A DNA stretch of 11,388 nt from an uncultured beta proteobacterium (GTDB lineage Bacteria; Pseudomonadota; Gammaproteobacteria; Burkholderiales; Burkholderiaceae_C), in contig CAIQEX010000731.1 of assembly GCA_903870955.1 (NCBI GenBank), positions 1-11,388 on the forward strand, in the 5' to 3' direction. Numbering within the stretch: position 1 is the first letter of the stretch; the number at the start of each line of letters is the position of its first letter. The notes below the pieces were generated by a model, which worked only from the letters and a program-made list of their open reading frames with translations, did not search any database and was not told where the DNA came from. Both the position numbers and the translations under genes were made by a program. Below, in pieces: positions 8,731 to 11,388 of the stretch.

Positions 8731-8766
8731 CACCGCGGGCGCAAGGCGTGAGCCCGGCCCGCGGTG
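8731..8766 (-). promoter_or_regulatory. Strong stem-loop in the xylF-xylH gap
   Basis: CACCGCGGGC (8731-8740) and GCCCGCGGTG (8757-8766) form a perfect 10-bp inverted repeat with a 16-base loop. On the transcribed strand it is followed by TCATTTTGG, so there is no clean T-run. It lies 29 bp after the xylF stop and 42 bp before the xylH start. Such structures after binding-protein genes commonly stabilise the upstream mRNA or partly terminate, giving more binding protein than permease; that role here is inferred. Confidence 0.65.
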
Positions 8767-8795
8767 ATGGACTTAACCAGTCTTAAAGAAAAGAC

Positions 8796-9815
8796 TTATT
8801 TGCAGGCAGCAACTTTGGATGCATCAGCGCCCTTGCACAGAGCGTCCTTCTTGATGTAGCCGGCCTTCAGCACGACATCCAGATTGGCCATAGTCACAGG
8901 GATAGGCTTCAGGAAGATGGACTTGAGGCTCATCTTCTTGGGGCCGCCAGCCCAGTCAGCAGCGCCGGTCACAGCCTTGCCTGCGCCCAGTTCCACAGCG
9001 GCCTTGGCAGCTGCAGTACCCAGATCAGCAGAGTTCTTCCAAACCGACACGGTCTGGGTACCCAGCGCAACGCGGTTCAGCGCAGCGTGGTCACCGTCCT
9101 GGCCGGACACTGGAATACCTTGCAGACCCTTGGCGGTCAAAGCAGCAACCACACCACCAGCCATACCGTCGTTCTGGCAGATCACGGCGTCAACCTTGTT
9201 GCCGTTCTTGGTCAGAATCTGTTCCATGTTTTTCTGGGCATTCTGTGGGTTCCAACCGGCGGTGAACTCTTCACCAACGATCTTCACATCGCCGCTCTTC
9301 AGAGAAGCTTCCAGCACTTCGCCCTGGCCTTCGCGCAGGAAGTTGGCGTTGTTGTCGCCTGGGTCACCCTTGATGATGGCGAAGTTGCCCTTGGGCTTGA
9401 CAGCCAGGATAGCGCGGGCAGTCATACGGCCGACTTCCTTGTTGTCAAACGTGATGTAAGTCACGCCAGGAGCTTCGAACAGGCGGTCATAGGCGATCAC
9501 TGGGATCTTCAGCTGGTTGGCCTTGTTCACGGCAGGCAGGATGGCGTCCTTGTCGCGACCCAGAATGATCAGGACCTTGGCGCCCTTGGCGATCAGACCG
9601 TCGATGTCCGTCAATTGCTTCTCGGTGGAGGCACCTGCGTCGGACATGATGTACTTGGCACCGGATTTGGCCAACTCAGCCTTGATAGCGGCTTCGTCGG
9701 TTTTCCAGCGCTCTTCCTGAAACGCGTCGTAGCTCACGCCGACAACCAGTTCAGCAAAAGAAGAGCCTGCAGCCAAGGCGAATGCCAATGCGGTCAATTG
9801 ACGTTTAAATTTCAT
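8796..9815 (-). CDS. xylF: Periplasmic D-xylose-binding protein of ABC transporter
   Basis: XylF captures xylose in the periplasm and delivers it to XylH. The 339-residue precursor has a clear signal peptide (MKFKRQ, hydrophobic core, SSFA then cleavage before E22). The mature protein is a Peripla_BP_4 sugar-binding fold: LVVGVSYDAFQEERWKTD, IILGRDKDAILPAV, VIAYDRLF, then CQNDGMAGGVVAAL and PVSGQDGDHAAL. The QNDG and SGQDGD segments correspond to ligand-contacting parts of E. coli XylF. Two cysteines near the C-terminus (in DALCKGADASKVAACK) could form a disulfide. I chose the ATG at 9815 because of the signal peptide and a GGAG site 8 bases upstream; the frame is open to 9893 but that leader is not protein-like. 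It is the first gene of the operon, followed by a stem-loop that may keep its transcript more abundant than the downstream genes. Confidence 0.96.
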   Translation of the reverse strand: MKFKRQLTALAFALAAGSSFAELVVGVSYDAFQEERWKTDEAAIKAELAKSGAKYIMSDAGASTEKQLTDIDGLIAKGAKVLIILGRDKDAILPAVNKANQLKIPVIAYDRLFEAPGVTYITFDNKEVGRMTARAILAVKPKGNFAIIKGDPGDNNANFLREGQGEVLEASLKSGDVKIVGEEFTAGWNPQNAQKNMEQILTKNGNKVDAVICQNDGMAGGVVAALTAKGLQGIPVSGQDGDHAALNRVALGTQTVSVWKNSADLGTAAAKAAVELGAGKAVTGAADWAGGPKKMSLKSIFLKPIPVTMANLDVVLKAGYIKKDALCKGADASKVAACK

Positions 9816-9827
9816 ATGTGTCTCCAG

Positions 9828-9882
9828 AAAAAAAGCCCGAGATGGGCACCTGTATTGAATGGACTTCCTGCCGTTGCCCACC
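9828..9882 (-). promoter_or_regulatory. Leader region with two mutually exclusive stem-loops before xylF (attenuator-like)
   Basis: On the minus strand GGTGGGCA (9882-9875) can pair with TGCCCATC (9848-9841), an 8-bp stem with one G-U pair and a 26-base loop. The GCCC inside the second arm (9847-9844) can instead pair with GGGC (9838-9835), a 4-bp GC stem with a 5-base loop followed at once by seven T residues. The second form looks like a short intrinsic terminator, the first like an antiterminator. The xylF ribosome site GGAG follows immediately. The terminator stem is short, so activity is uncertain; it could instead be a weak terminator for cca read-through. Confidence 0.35.
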
Positions 9883-9906
9883 ATGAATTGCATGAGTTAG
9901 TTCGGA

Positions 9907-9936
9907 CAGAAAACCAAGTATCACGGTTTCTGACAA
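9907..9936 (-). promoter_or_regulatory. Candidate xylF operon promoter with overlapping operator palindrome
   Basis: The minus strand has CAGAAACC, nine bases, then GGTTTTCTG (9932-9907): an inverted repeat whose arms match except for one extra T. A TTGTCA hexamer (9936-9931), five of six to the sigma70 -35 consensus, overlaps its first arm. At 17-base spacing the -10 position is TTTTCT, a poor match inside the second arm. A repressor bound here would block such a promoter. The ROK protein of this operon is the natural candidate. The palindrome is seen in the sequence; promoter activity and the binding partner are inferred. Confidence 0.4.
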
Positions 9937-9986
9937 TCTGCACACTAGGGGAAACACCAAGAGTCTCCCTGACCCGTGCATGGGTA

Positions 9987-11237
9987 CTAAGTCGTTACGG
10001 TCAGCGCCTCCAGACGGGCACGGCGCACGGCTGCACCAATCTGAACACCGCTAGCCCCCTTCGCGACGGCAGCGTCAGCCACCGGCGCAGTGGCGACCGC
10101 GAGCACCCGCTCCAATGCCAAAAGCAGGCGCCCGCGTTGCGGGTAAGGTGAATCTTGCAGACCCGCCCTGCCCCGGGCGTCGCATTCACAAGCCATTAGC
10201 ACTTCGGCAAAACGGGCTGGTTTGCGGATGGCGTCACAGCGCTCCAGCAGCCGCAGCGTGGCATCGGCACCCAAGCCTTCAGAACGATGGATATTGCCGT
10301 GTTCACGCGCCACCACCTCGGCCAGATCGGCACATTCGTGCGGCACGCGCAGGCGCTTGCACACTGCCTGCAACAACTGGACGCTGCGTCCCTCATGCCC
10401 AATGTGGCGCGGCAAAACGTCGGCGGGCGTAGTGCCCTTGCCCAGGTCGTGGGTAAGGCAGGCAAAGCGCACGGCCAGGCCAGCGCCCATTTGCACCGCA
10501 ACATCCAGCACCAACATCACATGCACGCCTGTATCGACCTCGGGGTGGTGTTCGACACTTTGTGGCACGCCCCACAAACGGTCCACTTCAGGCAGCAAAT
10601 GTTTGAGTGCCCCGCAGTCCCGCAGCACCGCAAACATACGCGCCGGAGCCTGCTCCATCAGGCCCTTGGCGAGCTCTTGCCAAACCCGCTCCGCCACCAG
10701 GTGGTCCACTTCACCGTCGTCCACCATCTGCCGCATGAGCGTCAGCGTCTCGGGGGCGGCATGGTAGTCGGCGAAGCGCGCGGCAAAGCGCGCCAACCGC
10801 AAAATACGAACCGGGTCTTCACGGAATGCTGGCGTCACGTGCCGCAGGACCCGGGCCGCAATGTCGGCGTGGCCCCGGTAAGGGTCAATCAGGTCAACGG
10901 GGTCAAAGCTGCCATCGGGCCGCAATTTTCCTTCTGGCAGTGCTATGGCGTTCATCGTCAAATCGCGCCGGGCCAGGTCCTCTTCCAGAGTCACAGTGGG
11001 TTCGGCATGCACGGCAAAGCCTTTGTAGCCGGGAGCCGTGTTGCGCTCGGTGCGGGCCAAGGCATATTCCTCATGGCTGCGCGGATGCAAAAATACCGGG
11101 AAGTCGCGCCCCACCTGCACATATCCCTGGCGCAACAACTCCTGCGGCGTTGCACCCACCGCGACCCAGTCGCGGTCGCACATGGGAAGCCCCATCAGCG
11201 CATCACGCACCGCTCCGCCAACGAGGTAGGTTTTCAA
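9987..11237 (-). CDS. cca: Multifunctional CCA-adding tRNA nucleotidyltransferase with HD domain
   Basis: Cca adds or repairs the 3' CCA end of tRNAs using CTP and ATP without a nucleic acid template. The 416-residue protein fits the class II bacterial enzyme (E. coli about 412). The nucleotidyltransferase motif is VGGAVRDALMGLP at 6-18, catalytic carboxylates are D21 and D23 in CDRDWV, and the flexible and base-recognition elements EDLARRDLTMNAIA (86-99) and RILRLARFAARF (144-155) follow. The HD phosphohydrolase domain is centred on H263-D264 (CLTHDLGKGTTP). There is no ATG at the expected N-terminus: KTYLVGGAVRD is preceded by TTG at 11237 with GGAAGG 6 bases upstream, so I call a TTG start. 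The only upstream in-frame ATG, at 11369, lies inside the preceding gene. It is not part of the xylose operon. Confidence 0.93.
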   Translation of the reverse strand: MKTYLVGGAVRDALMGLPMCDRDWVAVGATPQELLRQGYVQVGRDFPVFLHPRSHEEYALARTERNTAPGYKGFAVHAEPTVTLEEDLARRDLTMNAIALPEGKLRPDGSFDPVDLIDPYRGHADIAARVLRHVTPAFREDPVRILRLARFAARFADYHAAPETLTLMRQMVDDGEVDHLVAERVWQELAKGLMEQAPARMFAVLRDCGALKHLLPEVDRLWGVPQSVEHHPEVDTGVHVMLVLDVAVQMGAGLAVRFACLTHDLGKGTTPADVLPRHIGHEGRSVQLLQAVCKRLRVPHECADLAEVVAREHGNIHRSEGLGADATLRLLERCDAIRKPARFAEVLMACECDARGRAGLQDSPYPQRGRLLLALERVLAVATAPVADAAVAKGASGVQIGAAVRRARLEALTVTT

Positions 11238-11243
11238 AGCTTG

Positions 11244-11249
11244 CCTTCC
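11244..11249 (-). promoter_or_regulatory. Ribosome binding site that decides the cca TTG start
   Basis: Read on the minus strand, GGAAGG is followed by the 6-base spacer CAAGCT and then TTG (11237-11235), directly before the conserved KTYLVGG sequence. No ATG or GTG occurs in frame between this site and the end of the preceding gene, so this motif supports the TTG start. Confidence 0.6.
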
Positions 11250-11292
11250 ATGGGATGAGACAAGGTCATCGCGGTTTTGATGGAAGACAGGT

Positions 11293-11388
11293 TCAACGCT
11301 TGAGTCGATAGGGCTCTTCGAAATCCAGGAAGTCCTGCTCGGCCAACGCGCCGGCAATCCAGGCCGCAACGCCGGGAAGGTCGTGCAC
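11293..11388 (-). CDS. C-terminal fragment of a probable glutathione S-transferase family protein (cut by window edge)
   Basis: The reverse strand is open from the window edge to a TGA at 11293-11295, giving the last 31 residues, which include AAWIAGALAEQDFLDFEEPYR. The WxxxAL-E--F---EEPYR pattern resembles the C-terminal tail of proteobacterial glutathione S-transferases that end in EEPYR. The composition is far more protein-like than the overlapping frame that would extend cca. The gene ends 55 bp before the proposed cca start. Only the tail is visible, so the family is a tentative call and the start lies outside the window. Confidence 0.55.
   Translation of the reverse strand: MHDLPGVAAWIAGALAEQDFLDFEEPYRLKR

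Noticed and set aside
8779..8796. Six-base inverted repeat AGTCTT / AAGACT touching the xylF stop codon
   Set aside because: Weak A/T-rich stem that overlaps the coding end; the 10-bp GC stem nearby is the more credible structure.
9816..9893. In-frame N-terminal extension of xylF from an ATG at 9893
   Set aside because: The extension has no ribosome site, precedes a textbook signal peptide, and falls on the stem-loop leader; the start at 9815 has a GGAG site.
9949..9969. Inverted repeat GGGAAAC / GTCTCCC just after the cca stop, considered as a cca terminator
   Set aside because: One mismatch in a 7-bp stem and no T-run on the minus strand after it, so it does not meet the form of an intrinsic terminator.
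9087..10151. A 354-codon plus-strand frame crossing xylF, the intergenic region and the end of cca
   Set aside because: It spans two well-supported genes and the control region and has no domain signal of its own.
11238..11369. In-frame extension of cca to an ATG at 11369
   Set aside because: It would overlap the protein-like C-terminus of the preceding gene in another frame, and the extra residues do not match the Cca N-terminus.

Overview
The window reads as a chromosomal segment of a GC-rich proteobacterium, most likely a betaproteobacterium of the Comamonadaceae type (Rhodoferax/Polaromonas-like). That placement is an inference from protein style and gene order, not from a database search. 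All ten genes recognised lie on the minus strand, so the biology reads from right (high coordinates) to left.

Right end (about 9987-11388): the last 31 codons of a gene whose C-terminus resembles a glutathione S-transferase, followed by cca, an HD-domain tRNA nucleotidyltransferase that probably starts at TTG. These are housekeeping genes outside the sugar operon.

Region 9816-9986 is a 171-base intergenic stretch that probably carries the operon control region. It holds a 26-bp imperfect palindrome overlapping a sigma70-like -35 element. Closer to xylF are two mutually exclusive stem-loops, one of which ends in seven T residues just before the xylF ribosome binding site.

Region 17-9815 is a compact xylose uptake and catabolism operon in the order xylF (periplasmic binding protein), xylH (permease), xylG (ATPase with one nucleotide-binding domain), a ROK-family repressor, xylB (xylulokinase), xylA (xylose isomerase), a Gfo/Idh/MocA oxidoreductase, and a secreted FG-GAP/ASPIC-UnbV (CRTAC1-type) protein. 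XylFGH would import D-xylose, XylA would convert it to D-xylulose and XylB would phosphorylate that to xylulose 5-phosphate for the pentose phosphate pathway. The ROK protein is the obvious candidate xylose-responsive repressor. Three pairs overlap (xylH/xylG by 4 bp, ROK/xylB by 17 bp, dehydrogenase/CRTAC1 by 8 bp), which argues for one coupled transcription unit. The larger gaps hold a strong stem-loop (xylF-xylH) and a threefold 13-bp repeat directly before the xylA ribosome binding site.

The core pathway is well known. The less ordinary parts are the distal pair (a sugar-dehydrogenase-like enzyme overlapping a secreted calcium-loop repeat protein) and the non-coding elements in the leader and intergenic regions. 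I found no mobile elements, CRISPR arrays, tRNAs or rRNAs.
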